Source: WJJR01 sp964440935 (GTDB lineage: Bacteria > Zixibacteria > MSB-5A5 > WJJR01). Taken from it: a DNA stretch of 64,000 bases. The DNA lies in the NCBI GenBank assembly GCA_964440935.1, contig CAYTTY010000005.1, forward strand, positions 1 to 64,000. Direction: 5' to 3'. How positions within the stretch are numbered: the first letter of the stretch is position 1; each line of letters begins with the position of its first letter. Shown one piece after another: positions 16,785 through 25,154 of this stretch. The notes beneath the pieces were generated by a model. That model did no database searches, had not been told where the DNA came from, and worked only from the letters and a program-made list of their open reading frames with translations. The translations under genes and the position numbers were made by a program.

Positions 16785-18919
16785 TGCGTCACCCCGTTCG
16801 TGGTGGGTGATGGAGTTGGTTGTGGATTGGGACGGGCTGGCACCGGCGTTGAATCCTGCGCGCCCACTGATGTGGTCACTTCAACCGTTGTACTGGGTAG
16901 CAGGTCGTTGTACGAGAGCACAACCAACGACGGGTACCGGGCTTCGACAAACCGGCGGAACAAGAGGCGCAGATTGGGCGCGACGAGGGACATGGGCGTG
17001 TACCCCTGCGCCACCATCGCATCAATCGCGCGTCCCACGGCATTGAGTAATTGCTCGGCGGTCTGTGGCTCGAGTGCGAGTTGGAAACCGACCGGCGACT
17101 GGGTGATACTCTCCGACAACAGCTTCTCGATCGCCGGATCCAATGTAAATGCCAGCACGGAACCGTTCTCATCAGCGTACATATTGGTGATCGAGCGCTT
17201 CAGGGAACGACGCGCATATTCCGAGAGAACGTCGGTGTCTTTAGTCAGCGACCAGTAGTCGTTGAGAGTTTCGAGAATAGTGACCAGGTCTTTGATCGGC
17301 AGACGTTCCCGCAGCAGGTTTTGCAGGATTCGCTGCACCGGGCCGGCCGACCCCACTTTCGAAACCGTCTCTTCGACCAGGACCGGGTAATCGTGTTTCA
17401 GATGATCGAGCAGTGACTGGACGTCCTGGCGGGACAAGATGTCGGCCGCATACGAGCGAATGACTTCGGTTAGGTGTGTCGCGAGGACGGCGGCTGGTTC
17501 GGCAACCGTGTAGCCTTTTTGTTCGGCAATCTCGCGGGAGACGGGTGCAATCCAGCGTGCCGCGAGACCATAAGCCGGTTCCGTCCCAGGGATACCGCCG
17601 ATTTCATCTTCATTAAGACCGCCCGGATTGATTGCCAGGACGTAGTTCATCATCAGCTCGCCGGAGGCGATTTTCACGCCACGGAGTTTGATGACATAGG
17701 TCTGCGGTTCGAGTGAGACATTGTCGCGAATGCGTACGGGCGGCACCACGAAGCCGACGTCCTGGGCCATTTGGCGGCGAATGACGGCAACACGATCGAG
17801 CAGATCACCGCCCGAGGCCGTATCCACGATGGGTATGAGCCCATAGCCAATTTCAACTTCGAGAACGTCGAGATGCAGAAATTCTTCCGGCTTCTGTGCG
17901 GGTGGCGGGGCTTCCTGATATTCGGCTTTTTGCTCGGCCTCTTCCTTACGCTCCTTCATCAGGCGTGTTACCATAAACGCGCCAATGCCTGTAATTATCC
18001 CGAGCCCCAGAAACGGGAGAGTGGGCATCCCGGGCACAAATCCGAACACCGTCAGCATCGTCGCGGCCACGGCAATGGCGCGCGGACGTTGCGTGAGCTG
18101 ATGACGTAGATCCGCGCCGAGATCGGATTCGGCCGCAGCGCGTGTGACCAGGATGCCCGATGACACTGAGACGAGCAGTGCTGGAACTTGTGAAACGAGA
18201 CCATCGCCGACCGACAGCAGCGTATACGTCATTGCCGCATCCGACAGGCTCATACCGGCCTGCAAAACACCGACAACCAAACCGCCGACGATGTTAATCG
18301 CGGTGATAATCAGCCCGGCAACGGCATCGCCGCGTACGAATTTACTGGCGCCGTCCATGGCGCCGTAGAAATCGGCTTCCTTGGCAATGGCCGTCCGACG
18401 GCGACGTGCTTCGTCATCGCCGATCAATCCGGCGTTGAGGTCGGCATCGATTGCCATTTGCTTGCCGGGCATGGCGTCCAAGGTGAATCGCGCCGCCACT
18501 TCCGAGATGCGTCCAGCACCCTTGGTGATAACGACAAACTGGATGATGACCAAAATCAGGAAGATGATGAATCCGACAACGTAGTTGCCTTTCACCACGA
18601 ATCCACCGAAGGCCGTGATGACTTCACCGGCATACGCATCACCGAGGATCAACCGCGTTGACGCCACGTTGAGTGACAGGCGGAACAACGTCACGATCAG
18701 CAGCATCCCCGGGAACACCGAGAGCTGCAGCGGTTCGGTGACGTAGAGCGTGGCAAGCAAGACGATCAGCGAGAAGGCGATGTTGGTTGCCAGTAAGAAG
18801 TCGAGCACACCCGGTGCGACCGGGATAACCAGGACGCCGATAATGCCGACGACTCCGACCGCCAACACGATGTCGGCATTGCTGGTCATACGGCCAATGA
18901 ATCCCTGCGTCCGGCTCAT
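16781..18919 (-). CDS. flhA: Flagellar export gate protein FlhA
   Basis: 712 aa. FlhA forms the nonameric export ring. Eight hydrophobic segments lie within about residues 15-320. Between them is the FHIPEP signature region GAGRISEVAARFTLDAMPGK, then QMAIDADLNAGLIGDDEARRRR, about 148-188. The cytoplasmic part (about 350-680) carries the conserved YGLIPIVD, DRVAVIRRQMA and YVIKLRGVKIASGE segments and ends in a Pro/Thr-rich tail. Length is typical. Start and stop overlap flhB and flhF by four bases. Confidence 0.98.
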   Translation of the reverse strand: MSRTQGFIGRMTSNADIVLAVGVVGIIGVLVIPVAPGVLDFLLATNIAFSLIVLLATLYVTEPLQLSVFPGMLLIVTLFRLSLNVASTRLILGDAYAGEVITAFGGFVVKGNYVVGFIIFLILVIIQFVVITKGAGRISEVAARFTLDAMPGKQMAIDADLNAGLIGDDEARRRRTAIAKEADFYGAMDGASKFVRGDAVAGLIITAINIVGGLVVGVLQAGMSLSDAAMTYTLLSVGDGLVSQVPALLVSVSSGILVTRAAAESDLGADLRHQLTQRPRAIAVAATMLTVFGFVPGMPTLPFLGLGIITGIGAFMVTRLMKERKEEAEQKAEYQEAPPPAQKPEEFLHLDVLEVEIGYGLIPIVDTASGGDLLDRVAVIRRQMAQDVGFVVPPVRIRDNVSLEPQTYVIKLRGVKIASGELMMNYVLAINPGGLNEDEIGGIPGTEPAYGLAARWIAPVSREIAEQKGYTVAEPAAVLATHLTEVIRSYAADILSRQDVQSLLDHLKHDYPVLVEETVSKVGSAGPVQRILQNLLRERLPIKDLVTILETLNDYWSLTKDTDVLSEYARRSLKRSITNMYADENGSVLAFTLDPAIEKLLSESITQSPVGFQLALEPQTAEQLLNAVGRAIDAMVAQGYTPMSLVAPNLRLLFRRFVEARYPSLVVLSYNDLLPSTTVEVTTSVGAQDSTPVPARPNPQPTPSPTTNGVTQ

Positions 18920-20025
18920 GCGTCAGCACCTCCGGACGAGGATGTCGTAGATGTGGCCGTGCCCGACTCACTCTTCAGACGATAGACGTATGCCAATACC
19001 TCGGCGACCGCTTTGTAAAGTTCGGCCGGCACGGTGCCGCCGATTTCGACTGACGAGTAGAGTGCACGCGCGAGGGGCTTGTTCTCGACGATTGGCACAT
19101 CGGACTCGCGCGCGATCATTTTGATCTTTTCGGCGAGCAGTCGTGCGCCCTTCGCCAAAAGCACCGGAGCGCCCATGGTCTGGGGATCGTATTTCAAAGC
19201 GCAGGCCAGTGACGTTGGATTGGTGACCACGACGTCGGCCTTGGGGACTTCGTGCCCCATCCGCATGCGTGCCAATTCGCGTTGCACCTGGCGGATGCGG
19301 CTCTTCATCTGCGGTGACCCTTCGTGCTGCTTGAGTTCCTCTTTGACTTCGTGCTTTGACATGCGAATCGACTTTTCGAAGTCGTATCGCTGAAAGGCGA
19401 AGTCGCCGATGGCGAGCATCATCAGTGCGAGGATGATCTTGATCGCAACGCGGAAAAGAGCCCAGCCGGTGAACGTCAGAATCGCCGACATATCGGCGTC
19501 CACCAGCGTCAGGAATCCTTCCCGTTCGGCCGAGACGGCGAAGTAGGCGACCGTACCGATCACACTGAGCTTAAAAACGTCGCGGACCAGTTCGAACAGA
19601 GAACGCTTTGAGAATAAACGCTTGGCGCCTTTGACCAAGTCGAGTTTTTCGAATTTGGGCTGCATGGCTTCGGGGGCGAATCGGAAGCCGACCTGTGATC
19701 CGGCAACGACGAGAGCAATCATTACCGCCGCGAGAAAGAACGGCGCGAGCATGGCCAGTGTACGCACCCCCACCAATGTCAGTGTCGAGGTTGCGTCTTC
19801 GGTTGTTACCGGAGGATTGGACATGATGCCGAACAGATGTTGCATCAGTCTGGTAAGATCGGCCGCCAACGCCGGCGCGGCGAACAGCAGGAACAGCGTG
19901 CCGAAAAACAGCAGTGCGAACGAATTCAGTTCGGTCGAACGGGCGACTTGCCCTTTCTTGCGCGCCTCTTCCCTGCGGTGCGGAGTCGCTGTTTCGGTTT
20001 TTTCCTGTGTGGACTCGTCAGCCAT
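18916..20025 (-). CDS. flhB: Flagellar export switch protein FlhB, NPTS variant
   Basis: 369 aa. FlhB switches export from rod/hook to filament substrates. The opening ATPHRREEARKKGQVARS is diagnostic, and four transmembrane segments occupy about residues 35-215. The cytoplasmic domain contains VVVTNPTSLACALKYD (about 265-280). The autocleavage motif, normally NPTH, is NPTS here (Ser272), keeping the Asn-Pro bond where cleavage occurs. The C-terminus is Ser/Thr rich. It overlaps flhA by ATGA and follows fliR by 18 bp. Confidence 0.96.
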   Translation of the reverse strand: MADESTQEKTETATPHRREEARKKGQVARSTELNSFALLFFGTLFLLFAAPALAADLTRLMQHLFGIMSNPPVTTEDATSTLTLVGVRTLAMLAPFFLAAVMIALVVAGSQVGFRFAPEAMQPKFEKLDLVKGAKRLFSKRSLFELVRDVFKLSVIGTVAYFAVSAEREGFLTLVDADMSAILTFTGWALFRVAIKIILALMMLAIGDFAFQRYDFEKSIRMSKHEVKEELKQHEGSPQMKSRIRQVQRELARMRMGHEVPKADVVVTNPTSLACALKYDPQTMGAPVLLAKGARLLAEKIKMIARESDVPIVENKPLARALYSSVEIGGTVPAELYKAVAEVLAYVYRLKSESGTATSTTSSSGGADA

Positions 20026-20043
20026 TGTCTTTGCCGGCGCGGA

Positions 20044-20832
20044 CTATGCTGCCATCATTGCAGCGATTAATCGCTGCGTACTGATTTGGATTTCTGTCAG
20101 GGTGCGACTGAACAACTGTGTCAACAGCGGCATTGACGCCGCCAGAATGAGAAAGCCAATACCGATCTTCAGAGGGAATCCGACGATGAAAATGTTCATC
20201 TGCGGAACGGTGCGTGCGACAATGCCGAGCGCCACGTCGGTCATCAGCAGTGTTATCATCATCGGTGCGCCGATTTTGACCGCGGTCACGAACATCGTGG
20301 TTGTCACGCGGACGATTTGATTGAAGGCGTTATCGCCAAGGACGCCGTGGCCGATCGGAATCAACCGGTAGCTGTCGATCAATGCCGAGATCATCAGATG
20401 ATGCCCGTCCAAAACGAGCAGGATGAGCATCGCCAGGATGTACTTGAATTCGCCGATCAGTGAGACCTGCCCGGACGTCGTCGGATCGATCACGTTGACA
20501 ATGGCAAACCCCATCTGCAGGCCGACCATGTCACCCGCCATACGGATTGCCCAAAAGAGCGTGGCGAAGGCGAAGCCGATCAGCGATCCAACCATGATTT
20601 CGTGGATGGCCCAGCCGCCGATCCCCCACAGAGAGTGCGGGATGACCTGATCAAAGCCGGCAATCATTGGTCCGACACCCATCGCGAACACCAGCGCGAC
20701 GGGGACCTTCACTTTGGCAGGAATGGCACGGTGCCCCCAAAACGGCGCGGTAACAAAGAAGCCGCTGATGCGAAGCAGGGCCCAGAGAATGGCCCAAATC
20801 CAATCGATGCTGAAGGGTGCGAAGTTGCTCAT
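20044..20832 (-). CDS. fliR: Flagellar export gate protein FliR
   Basis: 262 aa from the ATG at 20832; an in-frame TTG at 20892 gives 20 extra residues that do not look like FliR. Six hydrophobic segments span the protein, with the family segments GHRAIPAKVKVPVAL, EIMVGSLIGFAFATLFWAIRMAGD (in parts) and GFPLKIGIGF near the end. FliR joins FliP and FliQ in the export channel. No good ribosome site is visible. Unlike its neighbours it is separated from fliQ by more than 220 bases carrying a sigma-28-like site. Confidence 0.95.
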   Translation of the reverse strand: MSNFAPFSIDWIWAILWALLRISGFFVTAPFWGHRAIPAKVKVPVALVFAMGVGPMIAGFDQVIPHSLWGIGGWAIHEIMVGSLIGFAFATLFWAIRMAGDMVGLQMGFAIVNVIDPTTSGQVSLIGEFKYILAMLILLVLDGHHLMISALIDSYRLIPIGHGVLGDNAFNQIVRVTTTMFVTAVKIGAPMMITLLMTDVALGIVARTVPQMNIFIVGFPLKIGIGFLILAASMPLLTQLFSRTLTEIQISTQRLIAAMMAA

Positions 20833-21033
20833 GTGCGCTATCGACAGTCGTTTCCGGGCACACGTTGCCCGTTTCGTCAAGACCTTTAGCAAGCCGAATG
20901 CCGACCGCCACCTAGCGGCCTATGATGTTGTTGAGTAATGTGTTAGATGGTTAGGGTGAATTCCGGAAGGGTCAGCATCTGGATAGAACAGGAAATTATT
21001 TCCGTGCGATTGGGGGGATTTGGCAATACCGCC

Positions 21034-21061
21034 TTATCGGCATGTAACCGTCTCCCCTTAA
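21034..21061 (-). promoter_or_regulatory. Candidate sigma-28 promoter before fliR
   Basis: Minus-strand TTAAGGGG, 12 bases, then GCCGATAA, an exact match to the sigma-28 -10 element, with one extra spacer base. The -35 overlaps the fliQ stop codon. The start site would be about 195 bases before the fliR ATG. It lies in the unusually long fliQ-fliR gap (20833-21057), for which no gene is visible. It would drive fliR-flhB-flhA-flhF-flhG-fliA and the accessory tail. Confidence 0.5.
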
Positions 21062-21327
21062 CCGATGATCGATGGGATGCTCGAATAGAGACGCGTGGTG
21101 AAGCCGACCAGCCGCTCGATGATCCACGGCAGAAAGATCAGCAGAGCCACCGCGACCGCTACGATTTTGGGCACGAAGGTCAACGTCATTTCCTGGATCT
21201 GCGTGACGGCCTGAAGGATTGAAATGGTGACACCCACCAGCAAGCCGAGCGCCAGCATCGGTGCGGCGAGCATGAGTGTCATCGAGACCGCATCGCGGCC
21301 GAGGGCTAAGACGTATTCGACGGTCAT
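21058..21327 (-). CDS. fliQ: Flagellar export gate protein FliQ
   Basis: 89 aa from the ATG at 21327 (GGAGA upstream). Two transmembrane segments (about 15-38 and 50-72) flank the family segment ILQAVTQIQEMTLTFVPKI. FliQ is four copies in the FliPQR channel. Length is exactly that of the family. It starts 30 bp after fliP. Confidence 0.97.
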   Translation of the reverse strand: MTVEYVLALGRDAVSMTLMLAAPMLALGLLVGVTISILQAVTQIQEMTLTFVPKIVAVAVALLIFLPWIIERLVGFTTRLYSSIPSIIG

Positions 21328-21357
21328 GCATTTCTCCTCAAGGTGCGACTTCAATCG

Positions 21358-22131
21358 TCAGTAGAACGATCCCACCAGCGATTGCACGACCAAATACCAC
21401 CCGTCCACCAGAACGAAGAGCAGGATCTTAAACGGCATCGCCACCATGATTGGCGGCAGCATAAGCATACCCATCGACATCAGGACCGATGCCACGACCA
21501 TATCGATAATCAGAAACGGTATGAACAAGACGAACCCGATTTGAAAGGCCACCCTCAGTTCCGAGATTACGAACCCCGGAAGCAGTGCGCGTAACGGGAC
21601 GTCGGAATGGGTTGTCGGCTTTTCAAGTCCGGCCAGACGAACGAATAGCGCCAGGTCCTTTTCCCGTGTTTGTTTGAGCATGAATTCGCGGATCGGCTCA
21701 ATGCCGCGTTCGTACGCCTGATCACGGTCGATGGTACCCTCGGTGTATGGTTTAATTCCCTCTTCGTAGGCCTGTGTGAACACCGGCGTCATGATGAAAA
21801 AGGAGAGAATCAACGCCAATCCGACGAGTAACTGTGCCGGCGGCATCTGCTGTGTGCCAAGGGCGTGCTTCAAAAAGGACAGAACGACAATGATCCGTGT
21901 GAATGATGTCATCGTGATGACGATCGATGGCGCCAGCGATAGAATGGTTAACAGGAGAATGATCTTCAGTGTGACCGACAGGTCCGAGGGGCTGTCGCTC
22001 TCCTCGATGCCAATCGACACTTTGGGCAAGCCCTGGGCTGTCACCGCTGACGTAACACAGATCACCAGCAGTATGGCGAGCACGATCGATACATGATATC
22101 GGCGACTGCGTTTGCGCAACATAATGATCAC
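21358..22131 (-). CDS. fliP: Flagellar export gate protein FliP
   Basis: 257 aa. A signal-like N-terminus (about 10-33) precedes the conserved LAPSIVITMTSFTRIIVVLS, FLKHALGTQQMPPAQLLVGL (about 65-105) and, near the end, the FliP signature LLPGFVISELRVAFQIGF followed by PFLIIDMVVASVLMSMGMLM. Four transmembrane segments. FliP is the pentameric core of the export channel. The start may be the GTG overlapping the fliO stop or the ATG three codons later; neither has a clear ribosome site. Confidence 0.98.
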   Translation of the reverse strand: MIIMLRKRSRRYHVSIVLAILLVICVTSAVTAQGLPKVSIGIEESDSPSDLSVTLKIILLLTILSLAPSIVITMTSFTRIIVVLSFLKHALGTQQMPPAQLLVGLALILSFFIMTPVFTQAYEEGIKPYTEGTIDRDQAYERGIEPIREFMLKQTREKDLALFVRLAGLEKPTTHSDVPLRALLPGFVISELRVAFQIGFVLFIPFLIIDMVVASVLMSMGMLMLPPIMVAMPFKILLFVLVDGWYLVVQSLVGSFY

Positions 22132-22673
22132 GAGGTCGGAACCGGCTCGTTTTCCGATTTGCGGGCCGACTGAAAGAGTTCGTTGAGTTGTTGACGTGCT
22201 TGTGAGAGGGCATCGCGATAGCGTGTGTCGGTCGATTGCTTCTGCTTGAGGGCATCCGCGAATGAACTCGACGCGGGCAGATCGCCCGGCTGTAGTTCGG
22301 TCAGCAGACCGATGTTGTGTTCGGTCACGCCCAGTACCAGCACGCGGTTGCCGACGCTGACCACATCAACGGAGCGTTTCGGTGCGAGATGACAGCGTTC
22401 GAGGATGCGGATAGGCGAATCGTTTTTCCCCATCAGGCGCCCGCTCATCACTCGTTTCGCCACCCACAGTGTGCCCCAGATCAAGACCACAACGACGATC
22501 AGCGCAATCGCCAGCCGTCCAACGGATGACCACAGAGACTCGGTAGCAAGGTCCGTCAGAGCTTTGGCGGTGTCTGCTTGAGCAAACAACTGGGCGGAAG
22601 CAGGGGCTGACGATGTCAGGACCACAAACAGTCCCAGCACGCATATGTATGCCCGATTACAGAGATTCTTCAC
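22128..22673 (-). CDS. fliO: FliO-type flagellar export assembly factor
   Basis: 181 aa from a GTG with GGAAGGA upstream. A signal-like segment (about 8-28) and one transmembrane helix (about 50-72) are followed by a small cytoplasmic domain with IRILERCHLAPKRSVDVVSVGNRVLVLGV (read in parts), the characteristic FliO pattern. A charged coiled tail follows. FliO chaperones FliP complex formation. It lies between fliN and fliP as in most flagellar operons. Confidence 0.88.
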   Translation of the reverse strand: MKNLCNRAYICVLGLFVVLTSSAPASAQLFAQADTAKALTDLATESLWSSVGRLAIALIVVVVLIWGTLWVAKRVMSGRLMGKNDSPIRILERCHLAPKRSVDVVSVGNRVLVLGVTEHNIGLLTELQPGDLPASSSFADALKQKQSTDTRYRDALSQARQQLNELFQSARKSENEPVPTS

Positions 22674-22708
22674 AAGACATTCCTTCCGATGGAATGTGGT
22701 GAGTGTTC

Positions 22709-23329
22709 TTATAAAGTCTCGAGTCGCTCACGCGGCGACATGAGACTCGTAATGCGCAATCCGAATTTCTCGTCGACGACAACGACTTCGCCTTTGGCGA
22801 CCAGTTTGTTGTTGACCATCAGGTCGACCGGTTCGCCGGCGAGGCGATCGAGTTCAATGATCGACCCCTGTCCCCACTCGAGGATCTCACCGATTGGCAG
22901 TGAGGTGCGTCCCAGTTCAATCGAGACGGGCAGATTGACATCCATGAGCAGGTTGATGTTCCTCGGCACTTTGGCGCTGGTTCCGTCACCGAACTGCGGG
23001 AACTCTGCGGGATGAGCCTGTGCTTCGCTTTGAACCGATGCTCCGGGCCGGGCCTCCGTGGTCGGCGGCTCAGGAAAGTCCATACTGGGCTCATTGATCG
23101 AAGAGGCATCTATGATGTCACCATCTCCGCTTGACGTGTCGGTGGTCTCACCTGAGCTGCTGTCACCAATGGGTTCAGTGCCCGCCGCCTTGACCGCGTC
23201 GGGTGTCTCGTCCGGCGTGCTCTCCCCTACCTCCGAAGAGGCCTGTGGTTCGGGAGCTGGTGTTTCCGGTGCCGCGTCCTGCGGCTGATCGTTCTGCTCT
23301 TCCGGATTATGGGTCTGCTGATCGTCCAT
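22709..23329 (-). CDS. fliN: Flagellar motor switch protein FliN with long acidic N-terminus
   Basis: 206 aa, against about 130 for a plain FliN. The C-terminal SpoA domain (about 125-206) is clear: INLLMDVNLPVSIELGRTSL, IGEILEWGQGSIIELDRLAG, then PVDLMVNNKLVAKGEVVVVDE. It forms the C-ring base. The first 120 residues are Glu/Asp/Pro/Ser/Thr rich with no fold visible and should be disordered. Gene order fliM-fliN-fliO is standard. The ATG has GAGGAT upstream. Confidence 0.95.
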   Translation of the reverse strand: MDDQQTHNPEEQNDQPQDAAPETPAPEPQASSEVGESTPDETPDAVKAAGTEPIGDSSSGETTDTSSGDGDIIDASSINEPSMDFPEPPTTEARPGASVQSEAQAHPAEFPQFGDGTSAKVPRNINLLMDVNLPVSIELGRTSLPIGEILEWGQGSIIELDRLAGEPVDLMVNNKLVAKGEVVVVDEKFGLRITSLMSPRERLETL

Positions 23330-23348
23330 GTTCTATCCTCAGCTAACG

Positions 23349-24350
23349 TCAGGATTGCGGTGGTGGCTTGTGTGCATCAGTAACCGACATGATTTCTACC
23401 GCGCATCGTTTCCCGCGAATGCCCGGACGTGCGACGTATTTCTCAACTTCGCCCACCTTGATCCGCGTCGGCATCACGGTCTCCGTATCGGTGATGAGAA
23501 TGTCCCCGACTTGAATACTCAAAAACTCTTTCAATGAAATATCGGTTTGAGCCAAAACGGCGGAAATGTCGGTGTAAACATTGCGCAAACTCTCATCCAG
23601 CGTATTCTTGTCCCGTGTCGATGTCTTTAGTCGTGTTGCTTCAAACCAGTTCTGCCCCGACATTTTGGCTAACGCCGGCTCGAGCGTGATATAGGGATAG
23701 CAGAAGGTGAGGTTGCCCTGCACCTCCAACATCATGATCTCCAGAGTCACGACAATGACAGTTTCTCCGGAGGGCACGATTTGAATGAGCTGCGGATTGG
23801 TTTCAATCGACGACGGTTCGACTTCAACTTCGATGATGCGTCCCCACCCTTCGGCGAGCTCCTTGTAGGCGCGGTTGGACACCTTGTCCATTACGCTGAG
23901 CTCGATTCCGGTGACTTCGCGTTCGGCTTCCAACCCCTTGCCGCGTCCGCCAAAGACGCGATCGACAAACCCAAACGTGAGTGCCGGGCTGTAATCGGCG
24001 ATACACGTGCCTTCAAGGGGATTGAGTTGGAAGGTGTACGTACATGGGTGAGCGGCGAGCGAACCAACGAACTCGGAGTAAGTGACCTGGTCCACCCGCA
24101 GCACGTCGACGTCGACCACCGCCCGCATCATGGCGGAGAGGCTCGATGCCAGCCGACCCGCGAAGTGCCGGTGAATGCTCTCCAATACACGGATCTGGTC
24201 TTTGCTGATCCGGTTGGGGTGTTTGAAATCGTATCGTTGTGCCCCGGACGGTCCCGACTTCGGGGCTTTCGTCTGGGTTGGACCGGTGTCGCTTCCCTGC
24301 GACTCGGCTAACAACGCATCAATTTCGTCTTGCGACAGTACGTTCGACAT
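23349..24350 (-). CDS. fliM: Flagellar motor switch protein FliM
   Basis: 333 aa. The N-terminal CheY-binding peptide is present (LSQDEIDALLAE, residues 5-16), so a CheY-type regulator should exist elsewhere. The middle domain (about 50-230) has the SSLSAMMRAVVDVDVLRVDQ and EFVGSLAAHPCTYTFQLNPLEG segments (in parts). The SpoA domain lies at about 240-325 (LKEFLSIQVGDILITDTE). FliM links FliG and FliN in the C ring. It starts 6 bp after fliL. Confidence 0.97.
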   Translation of the reverse strand: MSNVLSQDEIDALLAESQGSDTGPTQTKAPKSGPSGAQRYDFKHPNRISKDQIRVLESIHRHFAGRLASSLSAMMRAVVDVDVLRVDQVTYSEFVGSLAAHPCTYTFQLNPLEGTCIADYSPALTFGFVDRVFGGRGKGLEAEREVTGIELSVMDKVSNRAYKELAEGWGRIIEVEVEPSSIETNPQLIQIVPSGETVIVVTLEIMMLEVQGNLTFCYPYITLEPALAKMSGQNWFEATRLKTSTRDKNTLDESLRNVYTDISAVLAQTDISLKEFLSIQVGDILITDTETVMPTRIKVGEVEKYVARPGIRGKRCAVEIMSVTDAHKPPPQS

Positions 24351-24356
24351 GAACCC

Positions 24357-24809
24357 TCACTGCATGACATAATCGACAAAATAGACCGCGAGCAACTGCT
24401 GACCTTTCAACATGGTATTCAGTCGCTCTTGAATCTCAAGGCGCATGTTCTCCCGTTCGGTCGTGCTGGTGAGCTGCGTGACCGTACGTGACGAGAGTAT
24501 CGAGATCAGCATATCGCGAACCTGCAGGTCTCGTTCCTGGAGTGTTTCGACGGCTTCCGGCGTTGCTACCTCGAGGCCGAGGGAAGTCGACAGATAACGC
24601 GTCCCCTCAGTGCCTTTGGGATTGATGAGGAGCTCTTCAATTAGATACACCTCACCTTCCCCTTTTTGGGCCGCGGTTGTCTCCGAAGCGTCGGCGTTTG
24701 CTGCTTGGGACCCCGGACCAAACTTGGGCAGTACCACCTGTTTCACCGTAAAGAACGCCGCGCCGGCCATCACGGCCGCCACGAGAACGATGACCAATAC
24801 AGACTTCAT
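24357..24809 (-). CDS. fliL: Flagellar basal-body protein FliL
   Basis: 150 aa. One N-terminal transmembrane helix (about 4-24) is followed by a linker and the periplasmic FliL domain (about 48-150). The domain contains LINPKGTEGTRYLSTSLGLEV, RDMLISILSSRTVTQLTS and a closing VYFVDYVMQ. FliL forms a ring around the stator and supports torque. The start codon overlaps the flbD stop by four bases. Confidence 0.95.
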   Translation of the reverse strand: MKSVLVIVLVAAVMAGAAFFTVKQVVLPKFGPGSQAANADASETTAAQKGEGEVYLIEELLINPKGTEGTRYLSTSLGLEVATPEAVETLQERDLQVRDMLISILSSRTVTQLTSTTERENMRLEIQERLNTMLKGQQLLAVYFVDYVMQ

Positions 24810-25021
24810 TGCGTCTCAACTTTGGATGTGTTGGTCGGTTCGACATGACAAAGACGCCGGTATGCCGCGGTCAGTCGAATCACCTCGTCATCCGATTCCT
24901 GCACCATGATTTTCTTTCCGGTTGTCAGGCTGATAATCGTATCGGGCGTCGCCTCGACGAATTCGATCAAGTCCGAGTTGATAACGATCGGACGGCCTGT
25001 CAACTGGGTCAACTTTATCAT
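24806..25021 (-). CDS. flbD: FlbD/SwrD-like small flagellar protein
   Basis: 71 aa. The family pattern is complete: MIKLTQLTGRPIVINSDLIE, then VEATPDTIISLTTGKKIMVQES, then VIRLTAAYRRL. Members (FlbD of Firmicutes, SwrD in Bacillus) affect stator or motor power. They are not the same as the Caulobacter activator of the same name. It is first after a 133-bp gap that carries a sigma-54-type site and a hairpin, so it appears to lead a new transcription unit flbD-fliL-fliM onward. Confidence 0.92.
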   Translation of the reverse strand: MIKLTQLTGRPIVINSDLIEFVEATPDTIISLTTGKKIMVQESDDEVIRLTAAYRRLCHVEPTNTSKVETQ

Positions 25022-25045
25022 CGATTTACCCTGTAATCCTTCTTC

Positions 25046-25060
25046 GCACAGAAGGTGCCA
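25046..25060 (-). promoter_or_regulatory. Sigma-54-type promoter before flbD
   Basis: Minus-strand TGGCAC, five bases, GTGC. The -24 element is perfect and the -12 differs from TTGC at one base, with GG and GC correctly spaced. The -12 begins 25 bases before the flbD ATG, the same distance as at flgF (25) and flgB (26). The coincidence of spacing makes it credible. Confidence 0.65.
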
Positions 25061-25116
25061 GGTGTCTTATTGCCATACAGTGATTGGTTGATCACCCTTA
25101 TTGATATCGGCTACGC

Positions 25117-25147
25117 GGCCGTCCCCGGATACCCTCCGGAGACGGCC
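25117..25147. repeat. Hairpin between flgE and flbD
   Basis: GGCCGTC pairs with GACGGCC and CCGGA with TCCGG, a 13-position stem with one mismatch and a five-base loop, directly after the flgE stop. There is no U tract on the minus strand. It may slow exonucleases or partly terminate the flgE transcript ahead of the flbD promoter. Confidence 0.5.
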
Positions 25148-25154
25148 ACCATGA

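Noticed and set aside
25104..25111. GCCGATAT as a sigma-28 -10 element before flbD
   Set aside because: No -35 at the right distance (ATCC in place of TAAA), and a better sigma-54 site lies in the same gap.
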